Notes under the pieces: generated by a model | Databases searched by the model: none | The model's input: the letters and a program-made list of their open reading frames with translations, nothing else | What the model was told of the DNA's origin: nothing | Program-made: the position numbers and the translations under genes | Assembly: GCA_963576725.1 (NCBI GenBank) | Contig: OY755241.1 | Span: 29,576,853 to 29,640,852, forward strand | Source: Azorinus chamasolen | Lineage: Eukaryota > Mollusca > Bivalvia > Cardiida > Solecurtidae | DNA: 64,000 nt | Reading direction: 5' to 3' | Part shown: positions 1 through 11,479 of the stretch, piece after piece | How the letters are laid out: every line of letters begins with the position of its first letter | Numbering within the stretch: position 1 is the stretch's first letter

Positions 1-121
1 AAAGGAGTTATGCTTGTAAATGTTTTAATAATCGCATCTTACCTGGACCTCTTGACCTCTGGATAGGTAACTAGAGTTTCCCTGCTAGTGTGCAAACTAC
101 AGCCGATGAGTGTTTCACCTG

Positions 122-339
122 TACAGTAAACGTCTCTAAACTGGAATTCTACTAGTAGATAAGAATTTAGATACTTTTAGACAGGTGGCTGCTTAATGCA
201 GGGTGAAAGTCATGCAGAAAGCTCCTAGAGGAGCTTTCTGCATGCCTTTCACCCTTCATTAAGCTGCAACCTGTCTCCAAGACCGATATTTATACCTATT
301 ATACATATTTAATGTCCTGTTTAGAGAGGTTTTACTGTA
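122..339. mobile_element. T1 MITE
   Basis: TA-flanked palindromic element with TACAGTAAA and GGTTTTACTGTA ends. The internal arm is CAGGTGGCTGCTTAATGCAG and the centre is AGCTCCTAGAGGAGCT. The ends resemble pogo/Tc1-group termini. No coding capacity. Confidence 0.75.
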
Positions 340-748
340 CCTTATTTACCAAAAATATTAGGACATCCCATCTCCCCATTCTAAAGCTGAACAAGCTGGA
401 TACGTTTGAATTAAGACTGACTTAGGGGAAAATAATGTAGACCCTGATCAATCGAATCTTTCAGGAGCTGTTTGGGTCTGCACTATTTGCCTAAGTTTGT
501 CTGCCTGAATACTTAGGGTAATTTTAATGTTGCTGTTTAGTGTTAACAGGTCTGAGAAGTTAGTATTAAGCATAGACTTTATTTGTTTGTACTTTTCCAG
601 TGTTATTATACATGTAGCTACAGTTACATTCAGTTTGTCTTTTGAACACAGTGTTACTGCTGGAAATGTTTTATCTTGGTTGGCATATAATTGTTGTCTT
701 TCAATTTTTTTTCTAATTATCACTGATTTTTCTCATTTCATATCAGTA
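340..748. other. No feature recognised
   Basis: AT-rich unique-looking sequence. Short open frames on both strands show no recognisable protein. Possibly intron or 3' region of NUBPL. Confidence 0.3.
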
Positions 749-964
749 TTAACCCTTTCCTCCATAAAAACGCCTCTGTAATAACCACTTCTTGAAACCA
801 GTGTGATAAATAGAGCATTTGCTCCTATAGGAGCATATGCTCTATTTATCACTGGTTTCAAACTACAAAATTCTAAAATTTTACTTTTCTCTAGTAAATG
901 CTCCTTTTGGGTATATTCATTCAAAGTGGATGGATCTAAAAATAGCCTATGGTGGAAAGGGTTA
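749..964. mobile_element. P1 MITE
   Basis: TTAACCCTTTCCTCCATA at one end and its complement with TTAA at the other. The centre is a palindrome, ATAGAGCATTTGCTCC with its mirror. TTAA target and CCCTT ends suggest a piggyBac-derived MITE. Confidence 0.75.
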
Positions 965-1035
965 AATACATGTAGTTTAGACCCTGTTGAGGCACTGACC
1001 TTTAAGGTGTCTCATCTGAATCTGAATAAAACACT

Positions 1036-1279
1036 GAAGAAATAATCCAGAAATAGAAGAAATAATCCAGAAATGGAAGAAATAATCAAGAAATGGAAGA
1101 AATAATCAAGAAATGGAAGAAATAATTAAGAAATGGAAGAAATAATCCAGAAACGGAAGAAATAATCCAGAAACGGAAGAAATAATCAAGAAATGGAAGA
1201 AATAATCCAGAAATGGAAGAAATAATTAAGAAATGGAAGAAATAATCAAGAAATGGAAGAAATAATCAAGAAAGAAATA
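1036..1279 (+). repeat. 20-bp minisatellite
   Basis: About twelve tandem copies of GAAATGGAAGAAATAATCMA type units, with C/A variation at two sites. Confidence 0.9.
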
Positions 1280-1370
1280 AGAGTCTGCTTACCATTTTAT
1301 ACCAAAGTTCATCAACGGTATCATTTGATTTTCTGTGAATTATAAAAAATGAAATAAACTAAAGCCTAAA

Positions 1371-1592
1371 CCCTTTACTCCATGAATATTCATGCAAGAA
1401 ATAATGACATAATGAATATTGATTAGATTATTTTTTGTGATGGTCCATGAACACAGGAAATTTTGATCACAGCAGAAACTGTAAATTCATATCTAAATTA
1501 TTTCATAAGCAAACAGAGCAGACCCTGATCAGATGGCTCCCCATCTGATATAGGTCTACTCTGTTTGCAAAGGCATAGAAAGGGAGTATTTG
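1371..1592 (+). mobile_element. P2 MITE
   Basis: CCCTTTACTCCATGAATATT end, internal AGAAACTGTAAA, then CAAACAGAGCAGACCCTGAT palindrome. P2 is the commonest TTAA element here, about 240 bp. Confidence 0.7.
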
Positions 1593-1883
1593 CTTTGACA
1601 AAAACTCTAGGGTCAGATCAACATGCATGTAATTCCATAAGCAAACAGAGGAGAAACTAACGATCAAGAAAACAATTAAAACCCTATATAATAACCATTA
1701 TATATAGAAATACATGTACAGGTATAGTTGTTTTTTACAAAATACATATATGTAGCTTAATGCAAACTGAAAACAATGCAGAAATATCCCCTATTGCTTT
1801 CAATCTACATTAAGAAACTACCTGTGAACAAAATGCAAGAGAAAATGTAACACCCCCGGGAGCATGTAGTAGAGATAGTACAG

Positions 1884-1996
1884 TACAGTAGAACCGGTCT
1901 TAAGCGACCATTAAAAAGAGGTCTTACTAAGTATTTGTAAGGCAGGTGGTAGCTTAATGCAGGTCAAAAGTAATGCAGAAAGCTCCTCTATAGACT
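1884..1996 (+). mobile_element. T2 MITE, left half
   Basis: CAGTAGAACC start, GCGACCATTAAAAAGAGGT, then AGGTGGTAGCTTAATGCAGG, cut off at the central palindrome. Confidence 0.6.
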
Positions 1997-2137
1997 ATAC
2001 CCTTAGTATCTGGAGAGACAGATTTAGCCGAAAAGTGCAGACCTAGACCTAGATGGCCTCTGAGTGAGAGAGCGAGTTGGTTTTACGGCACTGCGACACT
2101 GAATAGGTCATATAGCGCCAATAAGTGATGAGATGAC

Positions 2138-2308
2138 ATGTATCCATGCTTATAAAACTTTTAGTTGAGGCTGAGTTCGTTCTCAAGTTTTTGATTGGTC
2201 AGATTTGAGCCATTGGCTCAAACCTGACCAATCAAAGGCTTGAGAACTCAAATCTGACCAATCAAAAGCTTGAGAACTCAAATCTGACCAATCAAAAGCA
2301 TGGACCCT
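2138..2308. repeat. F inverted repeat
   Basis: Starts TCCATGCTTATAAAACTTTT and ends in AAAGCATGGACCCTG. The arms contain GATTGGTCAGATTTGAG and several complements CTGACCAATC. Confidence 0.8.
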
Positions 2309-2399
2309 GATGATCATGAGCAACTGGCTTCTGAAAGACAGCTAGTGTTTCCACTAATTTCAGTTACCAGAGGTGTAAGTTTGGGGAAAATGTATAAGA

Positions 2400-2755
2400 A
2401 ATGGAGTTACAATGACAATTTACAAAGTAAATACATGTACATGTGTGTAGTTATCTTAGAAACAATGGTTGCAATTTCTGTGCATGGGGGTACAATGTCA
2501 GTTTACAAAGTAAATACTTATCTTAGAAACAATGGTTGAAATTTCTGTGCATGGGAGTACAATGTCAGTTTACAAAGTAAATACTTATCTTAGAAACAAT
2601 GGTTGAAATTTCTGTGCATGGGGGTACAATGTCAGTTTACAAAGTAAATACTTATCTTAGAAACAATGGTTGAAATTTCTGTGCATGGGGGTACAATGTC
2701 AGTTTACAAAGTAAATATTTATCTTAGAAATAATGATTGAAATTTCTGTGCTTTT
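2400..2755 (+). repeat. 67-bp tandem repeat
   Basis: About five copies with unit landmarks GTACAATGTCAGTTTACAAA and CTTATCTTAGAAACAATGGT. The last copies are diverged. Confidence 0.9.
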
Positions 2756-3127
2756 GATTTGGTTTGAAAGTCTGATGACTTCTTGTATATTACAACACCC
2801 GTCACATTTTCAACAGCCTTTCTGTTGGAAATATTTTGCAAGTTTGATGACTTGGACATCCAGCCGGTGGCTGTATATTCAGTAGATTCTTGTTTCAGTT
2901 TGAGGTGATTTCAGAACCAACGTTAATTTGCAATGATTAGTGTTTGCTTAAGAAGCAGAGACATAAAAGTCTGCTGTAAGACGAAAGGGGAGACACTTAC
3001 AAACTCAAGCAAAATGTTTTATAACCTTGGGGCCAAATACTTATGGTAGAGAGGGATATTGGGTGTCCAAAACTATGATTAATTAGGAAAGAGAGGGAGA
3101 CTGAGTGCCCAAGTCGAGGGAGATGTT
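2756..3127. other. No feature recognised
   Basis: Unique-looking AT-rich sequence, no coding signal. Confidence 0.3.
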
Positions 3128-3156
3128 AACCCTTTCCTCCATAAATATGCCTTTCT

Positions 3157-6100
3157 GGGTGATTCTTCAAAAATTTGTAATTTTGCCTACAAATTTTTCA
3201 AAAATAGTTTGCTTATAAAACCGTTTGCTTAACACGTATACCATTACTATGAACTGTCTTTGACTTATAAAGAGTAATGTCCGTGCTGATTGTTCAATAG
3301 AAAAAATATTTTTTACATTTTATAAATTGCCAATGACCTGAAAATGTCATTACCGCAACGATGTAAAATTGGACCTCGTTTTATCTAAATATTTGGTTAA
3401 AGGGTGTTTATCGTTCAAGATGTGTGTAAATTATGAATATGAATAACGTAATTCTGTTTCTTTTAGTAATACATCTTGCAAAATCAAAAATTGTCTCTCA
3501 AGGTGATGGAAACAGCTAATTTTTAAGATTTTGATGTATCGAAGTTGTCTCCGAAGTGTTGCTAAATTTCTTTTAATTAACTAAAAGCATGCTTTATACT
3601 AGCTTTAGGACTAATTTATCGTAAAAGTATACAGTTCAAACATTTCCATTGCTCAACTTTTAAAAAATGCCAAAAAATGAATGAAAAACGTTTCGGTAAT
3701 GACGTTTCGGTAATGACGTTGCGGTAATGACAGCAAGAAGTAAAGCCAAATGGTACTGAATTTATTCAGAAATATTATTTATTTTGTTTTTGGATGCAAG
3801 TTAAAGTCGTATTTTCACAAAATAGTTGTTCAGATACCAAAATAATTAAGGGTTATGTCAGTACCGAAACACAGGCCGTTTCGGTAATGACCGTTTCGGT
3901 AATGACAATTTTGTTTATTTTTCATAATTTCAGGCATTTACCCAGTACATGTTTCAATTATTTAATGCATTTAAGCATCGTGTACACACAGCGTATACAA
4001 CAAGGTCTGTTAACATGAATTTATAGTTCAGCTTGCCTGGTTTGAGGGCGTTTCGGTGCTGACAGCCTAAAAACATAATCAATAGAAACCGATTTTTGGG
4101 AGACCATTTCTTATAATAGAACCGGGATTGCTAAATCGAATTGTACCCTATAATGACTGCATGGGGAAAACCTTCTGATGACGTCAGAAGGGATTTCCCT
4201 CAATTTCAAGACAAGAGGGCCAGAATGGCCCTGAAGCGCTCACCAGACAATCAGAGGAGAAGATTTTCAAAGTTTTCACTATATGCTTTTATAGAAAACT
4301 AGCCGGCCCTGGGGCGGGCCAATTTTGACCCCAGGGACATAATTTATATAACTTTTGTAGAGGACTTGAACATGATGCTATGAGCCAAATATGATATCTG
4401 AGAACCTTTCAGTTTCAGAGGAGAAGATTTTCAAAGTTTTCTCTATATGTCTCTACTGAAAACTACCCACCCCTGGGGCGGGGCCAATTTTGACCCCAGG
4501 GCCATAATTTATATAACTTTTGTAAAGGACCTGAACATGATGCTCTGTGCCAAATATGAAAGCTGAGCGCCTTCCAGTTTCAGAGGAGAAGATTTTCAAA
4601 GATTTCACTATCTGTTTCTATTGAAAACTTCCCACCCCTGGGGCGGGGCCAATTTGAACCCCAGGGCCATAATTTATATAACTTTTGTAGAGGACCTAAA
4701 CATGATGCTATGTGCCAAATATGCAAGCTGAGAGCCTTCCAGTTTCAGAGGAGAAGATTTTCAAAGATTTCACTATTTGTTTCCATTGAAAACAGCCCAC
4801 CCCTGGGGCGGGGCCAATTTTGACCCCAGGGCTATAATTTATATAACTCTTGTAGAGGACCTGAACATGATGCTCTGTGCCAAATATGAAAGATGAGAGC
4901 CTATCAGTTTCAGAGGAGAAGATTTTAAAGATTTCACTATTTGTTTCTATTCCGAAAACTACCCACCCCTGGGGCGGGGCCAATTTTGACCCCAGGGTCA
5001 AAATTAATATAACTTTTGTAGAGGACCTGATCATGATGCTATGTGCCAAATATGAAAGCTGAGCGCCTTCTTGTTTCAGAGGAGAAGATTTTCAAAGATT
5101 TCACTATATATTTCTATTGAAAAATGCCCACCCCTGGGGCGGGGCCAATTTTGACCCCAGGGCCATAATTTATATAACTTTTGTAGAGGACCTGAACATG
5201 ATGATCTGTGCCAAATATGCAAGCTGAGAGCCTTCCAGTTTCAGAGGAGAAGATTTTCAAAAGATTTCACTATTTGTTTCCATTGAAAACTGCCCACCCC
5301 TGGGGCGGGGCCAATTTTGACCCCAGGGCCATAATTTATATAACTTTTGTAGAGGACCTGAACATGATGCTCTGTGCCAAATATGAAAGATGAGAGCCTT
5401 CCAGTTTCAGAGGAGAAGATTTTCAAAGATTTCACTATTTGTTTCTATTGAAAACTTCCCACCCCTGGGGCGGGGCCAATTTTGACCCCAGGGTCATAAT
5501 TTATATAACTTTTGTAGAGGACCTGAACATGATGCTATGTGCCAAATATGAAAGCTGAGAACCTTCTGGTTTCAGAGGAGAAGATTTTCAAAGGTTTACT
5601 ATATGTTTCTATTGAAAACTTTCAACCCCTGGGGCGGGGCCAATTTTGACCCCAGGGGCATTATTTATATAACTTTTGTAGAGGACCTATAGGTGATGCT
5701 ATGTACCAAAGATGAAAGCTGAGAACCCTGTAGATTCAGAGGAGAAGATTTTTAAAGGTTCAAATTGTTGACGCGGGACGACGCACGACGCACGACGCAC
5801 GACGACGGACGACGGACATCAGGCGATCACAAAAGCTCACCCTGAGCACTTTGTGCTCTGGTGAGCTAATAAAATAGGTACAGGCTAAAACACCATACCG
5901 TTTCGGTACTGACAGGAAAACGAGGGACAAAAATCAGCAGCTGAAAAAAGCCACTAAAGATTAAACTAACAGCTATATTTTGTATTCATTCATTCTATGA
6001 TAATGTAATGACATTATCAATAGAGAAAAATTATCAAATTTAAGATGATTTAAGGTCAAGATATCTAATTTTATTATGTGTTGTATGATGAGGGACATGG

Positions 6101-6302
6101 GAATTTTGCACCCCCTTTCATACTTGAAAGTCGATTCCAAGAAAATGAACATAAATTCTCACTGGTTATCACTATATTCTCACTAAGGTATGTCATATTA
6201 ACTAGGCAAAGATAAAATATTCTTTTAAAAGTAAATTTTTATGACTTTTAAATCATGTGAAAGGTGAGGGACAGCATATTACAAATTTTTGAAGAATCAC
6301 CC
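3157..6302. mobile_element. 3.15-kb terminal-inverted-repeat element
   Basis: Perfect 25-bp terminal inverted repeats begin GGGTGATTCTTCAAAAATTT. The element is flanked by TTCT at 3153-3156 and 6303-6306. No transposase frame is visible. The interior holds eight or more copies, in both orientations, of a motif close to CGTTTCGGTAATGACAG (for example 3346-3360, 3689-3731, 3877-3907, 5898-5914). A satellite array interrupts it at about 4200-5870. Probably a non-autonomous DNA transposon. The superfamily is uncertain; the 4-bp duplication and termini did not match a family I can name. Confidence 0.85.
4200..5870 (+). repeat. 165-bp satellite array in a bounded element
   Basis: About nine copies of a 165-bp unit with landmarks CCCACCCCTGGGGCGGGGCC and GTAGAGGACCTGAACATGAT. 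The left border carries GGCCCTGAAGCGCTCACC. The right border has a GACGCAC tract and CTTTGTGCTCTGGTGAGCTA. The period is divisible by three, which creates open frames on both strands that are not genes. Confidence 0.9.
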
Positions 6303-6580
6303 TTCTATGCCTCTGTAAAAGTCACTTTTTAAACCATTGTGATAAATAGAGTATTTACTCATAGGGAGCAAATGCTCTATTTATCACAATGGTTTCAGAA
6401 CTACAAAATTCTAAATTATCCTTTTCTTTAGTTAATGCACCTTTTTGGTAGATTCATTCAACGAGGTTGGATCTAAAAATAGCCCATGAGGTAATAGGAT
6501 AAGTGTCCAAATACTTAGAGTAACTAGGGTAGAGAGGGGAGATTGAGTGTCTGAATACTTAGGCTAATACAGTATCTCAC

Positions 6581-6671
6581 TGTCATTCAGTGTTGGCTCC
6601 GAGTGCAGATTCATCATGGTGGGGATAGATGGTCCGTACACATCAGCGTCCAGAAGTCCCACATTCTTGTT
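6581..6671 (-). CDS. NUBPL: NUBPL exon with LLDADVYGPSIP motif
   Basis: 91 nt, acceptor TTTGTTTTCAG, donor GTGAGATA. It encodes NKNVGLLDADVYGPSIPTMM followed by NLHSEPTLND, the conserved Asp-containing strand and switch region of Mrp/NUBPL proteins. It ends in phase 1. The following exon must lie more than 6.5 kb downstream, off the window, because nothing matching was seen between 1 and 6580. Confidence 0.9.
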
Positions 6672-9600
6672 CTGAAAACAAACCAGACTTACCCTAAATA
6701 TTCAGACGACAAACCTCTCATCCTAACATTAGATCATTTTTTTATAATGACACCATGATAATGGTACATGTACACAGGCAATTTTGACCATGACAGAAAC
6801 TGAAGAATCAGATCTAAATAATTCCATAAGCAAACAGAGCAGACCCTGATCTCGGTTGACTCTGTGTGCAAAGGTGTTAAAAGGCATATTCAGGTAGTAA
6901 ATGTTGATTAACTCAATATTAGACACCATTTTGATAACTTTAAATGAAAGCAAATTGTGCAAACCCTGATTGTACTACTCTATTAAGAGCAGTTTGACCA
7001 GGGTATACAGTATTTGCCTTAACCCTTTACCTCATAGGCTATTTTTAGATACAACCTCTTTGAATAAATCTATCGAAAAGGAGCAATTAGGGCTGTCATT
7101 GATTGGCCTCGCTGTATCGATACATCGATGACTCAAATATCGACGATATATCGATATATCGTTGGATTTACTATTTAAGGGAATTAACTCAAAACCACTA
7201 CAAATTCTCAAGTAAAACGTCCATAATTAACTGTTTCATGTAGCAAATGCCATTAGAATACAATAAAAAGATAAGCTCTTCCTGAGTTTCTTTTAAATAG
7301 CTGATTCTTGTAACAAAAATACCAAGGTAATGTGAAAATAACAGCACAATATTATACCCTTTCCTTTATAGACTAATTTCAATGACATGTCCAACAGAGA
7401 ATTCCAAGATTGGTCAGATAGTTCACATTGAGTCTACTCTGCATGAAATATATATCAACCATTCCGGAGTTTGAGGAGTTTATCTATTATTTGTTGCCTT
7501 AAAACAGCATAAGCCATAAGGGTAGTGTAAACAATTACTTCGCAACCTCAAGCACTCAACAGCTACTGTACTCGCTGACCAATGATTTCTGTTGACATGC
7601 GAATGAATATTTGTGTTATTACCGCTGTACAGTAAGACAACTCTGCAGAGCTTGCATATGAATTCGGATTTATGAAATTCGTCATTGAACTTCAGAAAGT
7701 TGACGTTTGTTCAAACGTCACTCCGTTTTTCGAGGTTTTTGAACTAAACTCCTCAAATCCTGAACGTTGTTCGCCATTTTTGTTGTTGTTGTTGCTTGGA
7801 ATGGGGAAGGGTAAATTCACTGACGCAGGTTCGTGGTGCTGTGTAAACTGCAGGTTCTACGATAATATATGTTCATGTAGCGTTACTTTCATCACGTTTT
7901 GAACCATTTGACTTTATTTAAGTGAATACAAAGTTTTCTTAAGATCACTCCGAGTAACACATGAGTTTTTATATGGGCTGCATACTGTATTCATCTCACG
8001 AAACTGACCCGGGATTTAGTGCAAACCCAAGTCTTAGTTTTTAATGTCGTCAAACACCGTAAATGAAAAGTGAACTGGAGCAATGATAAACAAACAGATG
8101 GCTACGACGCAAAACACATTTAGTCAGGGTTTATTCTAGTTTTTCCATTACAAATGTATCGATATTTGCAAATTCTGTATCGATATATCATCGGAACTTT
8201 GAAATCGACGATTCACCGATATCGCAAGTTACAATGACGGCCCTAGGAGCAATAACTAGAGAAAAGGAAAATTTTAGAATTTTGCAGTTTGAAACCATTG
8301 TGATAAATAGAGCATTTGCTCCTATAGGAGCAAATGCTCTATTTATCACAATCGTTTCACAAAGTGAATTTTACAGAGTCATCAAAAGTCGTCAATATGA
8401 GGGAATGGGTTAAGCTAGTCTAAGTGTGTTTGAATATTTATTATATAGGGTAACAAGTATAAACAAAATAACCATATTATTACACAGTAGAACCCCTCTA
8501 ATGCGACCAATCAATGAACAAACATGGATGTCTTTATAAGTAGTAGATGACATAATGCAGGACAAAAGAAATGCAGAAAGCTCCTCTAGGAGCTTTTTGC
8601 ATTACTTTTGCCTGCATTAAGCTACCACCTGCATATAGCACCAAGAATTATACCTATTTTAGGTGGTCACATTAGCGGGGGTTTACTGTTACAGTGTATA
8701 TCTAAATTCTTTGTATGAAAATACCGAAAGTAAGTCTTTGAACGCTAGTGGCGAAACCATGATTACACTGGATCCAAAATGTTTGACATTCTGGCCATAT
8801 TTTTGCAAAGAAATGAGAAATACATGTAATGATAATTAGATTACTTGTTATAATAGCACATGGACACACAGGAAATTTTGGCCATGGCAGAAACTGTAGA
8901 ATCATATCTGTAGATGGCTGACCCTGATCAGACGACTCCTACAGGAGCCATCTGATCTGGGTCTACTGTTCGTAAAGGCATAGAAAGGCATATTTATGGA
9001 GTAAAGGGTTACGGGAGAGCGAAAAATGCAGACAACTTACAAAGGAGCGTTTATATGATTACTTTTGTTCATTATCTCTATCTGTTTGCACTTTCGCTGT
9101 CTGATCAGGGAGTGCGCAGTTTGCTATATGTTCCAGACCTTATTATCTACTGTTTGCCATGGTAATATATTTCATACTTTCGATATGTTTGTAATTTAGT
9201 ATCATAAAATCGGCTAAATGAACCTTTATGAATATTCATCAAGTAAAGGGTAATATTATTGTGTTTGATCACTAATGGCAGATTAGCCCATTTAATTTTC
9301 ACAGTGGAGCAGCCCATCAGTATTTAATCCTTTCGCTGTTCTATGTTTATTCCAAATTTCAATACCTACTGAATATTCATGGACAAAATAGTTATAATGA
9401 AATATGGAAGGTGGAACAAAATTATTTGTAGTCATTTTAGAAAGTAAATAAACAGATCTTTCAATGTCTGTTAGCAAACAGAGCAGACCCTGATCAGACG
9501 GCTCCTATAGGAGCCATCTGATCTGGGTCTACTCTGTTTGCAAATGTGTAAAAGTATGTATATATGAGGGAAAGGGTTAACCCTTTCCTTCATACAAACG

Positions 9601-10848
9601 CCTTTTCAGCAAGTGTGCAATTATAAAAGTTAATCTAATTGATATCCATGATGTCCTTCATTTATCATGAATATCCATGGATTAAATGGTTAATGTACAC
9701 ATAAGTATAATAATTACTTCATTTAACGACACTACACATTTAGGTAAGCCCAATCTTCCATGTGGGCCTCAATACATAATATATATACATAGAAGAACAA
9801 AAGTTTAGAAATTATACACAGAATAGCATTCAAAAATGAGTTTTCCTTCATACATCTTATCTGTTTACTTACCGGTTCAATACTGGACATGGCCAAGGCA
9901 AGATTTACTGAAAATCAAAATCAATATTGCTATACTGGTCCTTTGAAAATAAATGCACAAAACATATTAAAAAGAATGACAATAATGGCCAAAAATTCCT
10001 GTGTTCGTATTATGCTATTATCAAAATTCATCTAACTGATATATTCATGATGCCATTACTTCTTACATGAGTATTCATGAAGTAAAGGGCTAGTCTTATG
10101 TCTTTCTCCTTAGCAGAGAAGCCCCAGATCAGACGACTCCTATAGGAGGTCATCTGACCAGGGTCTGCTCTGTTTACTTCTGAGATAATATAGATATGAT
10201 TCTGCAGTTTCTGCCATGTCCAAAAACTCCTGTGTTCATGAGCCATTATTAAAATTGATCTAATTAATATACAGAACATTTTTATTTCTTACATGAATAT
10301 TCATGAGATAAAAGAGATAAATTACTGTATTACCAGGGTCCATGCTTATAAAACTTTTAGTTGAGTCTGAGAACGTTCTCAAGCATTTGATTGGTCAGAT
10401 TTGAGCCTTTGGCTCAAATCTGACCAATCAAAAGCTTGAGAACTCAAATCTGACCAATCAAAAGCTTGAGAACGAAACTCAGACTCAATTAAAAGCTTTA
10501 TAATCATGGACCCAGGACGAGGTACCGGTATATATAATAGCCTAGGCCACCAAGTCTCCCCTCTCCACTTGCAACCTTTCTAATGAAGCTAATTGAGTAG
10601 CAAATAGAGTAGATCCTTATCAAACTCCCTCTGCACTTTTTGTCTAATATGAAGGATAGTGATATTCTAAATATTCTCAAAACAGCTGATCTGTATTTTC
10701 GTTTACCTGAGGTAGTAGATTTACCAACTCCTCCTTTCCCTGATGCCACCACAATGACATGTTTGACTCCCTCTAGAGCATGTTTCTTGGGCAGACTCCG
10801 AGCCATCAGATTCTTCTGGTGCTCTGAAACTCCCTGGCCTTTTATTCC
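6581..10848 (-). CDS. NUBPL: NUBPL, mitochondrial Fe-S P-loop NTPase (5' part, three exons seen)
   Basis: Exons in transcript order are 10848-10707, 9907-9873 and 6671-6581. They join in frame through phase-1 introns with GT-AG sites. The product carries the deviant Walker A signature SGKGGVGKSTT of the Mrp/NBP35/NUBPL family, preceded by GVKHVIVVA. It continues as VNLALAMSSIEP and then the switch-like LLDADVYGPSIPTMMNL. Family knowledge: NUBPL (Ind1) binds a 4Fe-4S cluster and delivers it to respiratory complex I in the mitochondrial matrix. The spacing and the sequence before the P-loop (MARSLPKKHALEGVK) fit NUBPL better than cytosolic NUBP1/2, which have N-terminal cysteines. Exon 1, with the targeting peptide and start codon, was not found between 10.85 and 14 kb. 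The CxxC-bearing C-terminal half would lie beyond the left edge. No frameshift or stop is seen in the three exons. Confidence 0.9.
6730..6900 (+). mobile_element. P2 MITE, degenerate
   Basis: Contains TGACAGAAACTGAAGAATCA and GCAAACAGAGCAGACCCTGA. The second palindrome arm is short. Confidence 0.5.
7019..8412. mobile_element. P1 MITE split by a hAT-like element
   Basis: P1 left part 7019-7087, right part 8246-8412. The two halves rejoin exactly when the insertion and one GGAGCAAT are removed. Confidence 0.9.
7088..8245. mobile_element. hAT-like non-autonomous element
   Basis: Ends TAGGGCTGTCATTG and CAATGACGGCCCTA (13 of 14 inverted matches). Perfect 8-bp target duplication GGAGCAAT at 7080-7087 and 8246-8253. 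Subterminal TATCGATA-rich clusters occur at both ends. The longest internal frame (76 codons) shows no transposase motif. Confidence 0.9.
8481..8691. mobile_element. T2 MITE
   Basis: CAGTAGAACCCCTCTAATGC end, GTAGATGACATAATGCAGGA arm, AGCTCCTCTAGGAGCT centre, and right arm with TTAAGCTACCACCTGC. Confidence 0.75.
8812..9009 (+). mobile_element. P2 MITE
   Basis: GGCCATGGCAGAAACTGTAG, then GACGACTCCTACAGGAGCC palindrome and TATGGAGTAAAGGGTTA end. Confidence 0.65.
9324..9578 (+). mobile_element. P2 MITE, long-arm variant
   Basis: CCTTTCGCTGTTCTATGTTT start and TACTGAATATTCATGGACAA. The palindrome is GACGGCTCCTATAGGAGCC and it ends GAGGGAAAGGGTTAA. Similar variants lie at 20803 and 32367. Confidence 0.75.
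9577..9692 (-). mobile_element. P2 deletion derivative
   Basis: TTAACCCTTTCCTTCAT to GGATTAAATGGTTAA, about 115 bp, lacking the central palindrome. Confidence 0.5.
9873..9907 (-). CDS. NUBPL: NUBPL small exon
   Basis: Only 35 nt, bounded by TTTTCAG acceptor and GTAAGTA donor on the minus strand. It completes VNLALAMSSIEP, the helix after the P-loop. The exact phase fit with both neighbours supports it despite its size. Confidence 0.88.
10085..10310 (-). mobile_element. P2 MITE
   Basis: Inverted copy in NUBPL intron. AGACGACTCCTATAGGAGGT centre, CAGTTTCTGCCATG arm and CATGAATATTCATGAG end. Confidence 0.65.
10338..10513. repeat. F inverted repeat
   Basis: CAGGGTCCATGCTTATAAAA start and AATCATGGACCCAGG end, with three CTGACCAATCA motifs. 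It lies in an intron, about 190 bp downstream of the P-loop exon. Confidence 0.8.
10707..10848 (-). CDS. NUBPL: NUBPL exon with P-loop
   Basis: 142 nt. The acceptor is TTCATGGACAG at 10849 upward and the donor is GTAAACG just below 10707. It encodes 47 residues from GIKGQG to GKSTTS, ending in phase 1. The split codon restores Val, giving KSTTSVNLALAM with the next exon. The glycine-lysine run GKGGVGKSTT is the ATP-binding loop. Confidence 0.92.
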
Positions 10849-11044
10849 CTGTCCATGAAAACATTTTAAACATAAATTTACAAGCACTATTTCACTTTTC
10901 AAATGCAGTATATTCACAATAAAACCAACTTATTATTGTTATTAACTTAACAACAGAATTATATCCAATTTTCAAAAGCTACTAATACTGATCTAATTGG
11001 TGAAAAACATCGACACATTCCACTAAATATTGTGCTTTACCCTT

Positions 11045-11275
11045 TTAACCCTTTCCTCCAAAAATACACCTTTGTACGCCTCTATGAAAGTCACTTCTTG
11101 AAACCATTGTGATAAATAGAGAATTTGTTCCATAGGAGCAAATGCTCTATTTATCACAATGCTTTTAAAACTGAACAGTTCGAACATTTTCCTTTTCTCT
11201 GGTAAATGCTCCTTTTCGGTAGATATATTCAAAGAGGTTGGGTCTAAAAATAGCCTATGGAGGGGAAAGGGTTAA
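11045..11275. mobile_element. P1 MITE
   Basis: TTAACCCTTTCCTCC and GGAGGGGAAAGGGTTAA ends with GCAAATGCTCTATTTATCAC centre. Confidence 0.75.
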
Positions 11276-11479
11276 GATGCTGCTTTTACAGCATATTTCC
11301 AGATCAGTCTGACCAGAGTCTGTTCTTATATCTAATTCTAACTTATTTTTCATAGCAATGTATAGCTCGGAAAATTTGACCTGAACCCTGACCCATATGC
11401 AGAATACATATAATTAGAGAGATGACACTATAATAAAACTCTGTGAGTAAATCATGACATCCGACATCCACCAGGTTAA

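Larger units (their letters stand above)
3128..6500. mobile_element. P1 MITE split by a 3.15-kb insertion
   Basis: The left P1 end (TTAACCCTTTCCTCCATA) stops at 3156. P1 resumes at 6303 with TTCTATGCCTCTGTAAAAGT, then the central palindrome and the other arm. Removing 3157-6302 plus one TTCT copy restores a normal P1. Confidence 0.85.

Noticed and set aside
1036..1279. CRISPR-like or origin-like array
   Set aside because: Units are contiguous with no unique spacers, and the context is eukaryotic. It is a minisatellite.
4708..5435. Frames on both strands in the 165-bp satellite
   Set aside because: The period is divisible by three, so open frames propagate on either strand. Composition is that of the repeat.
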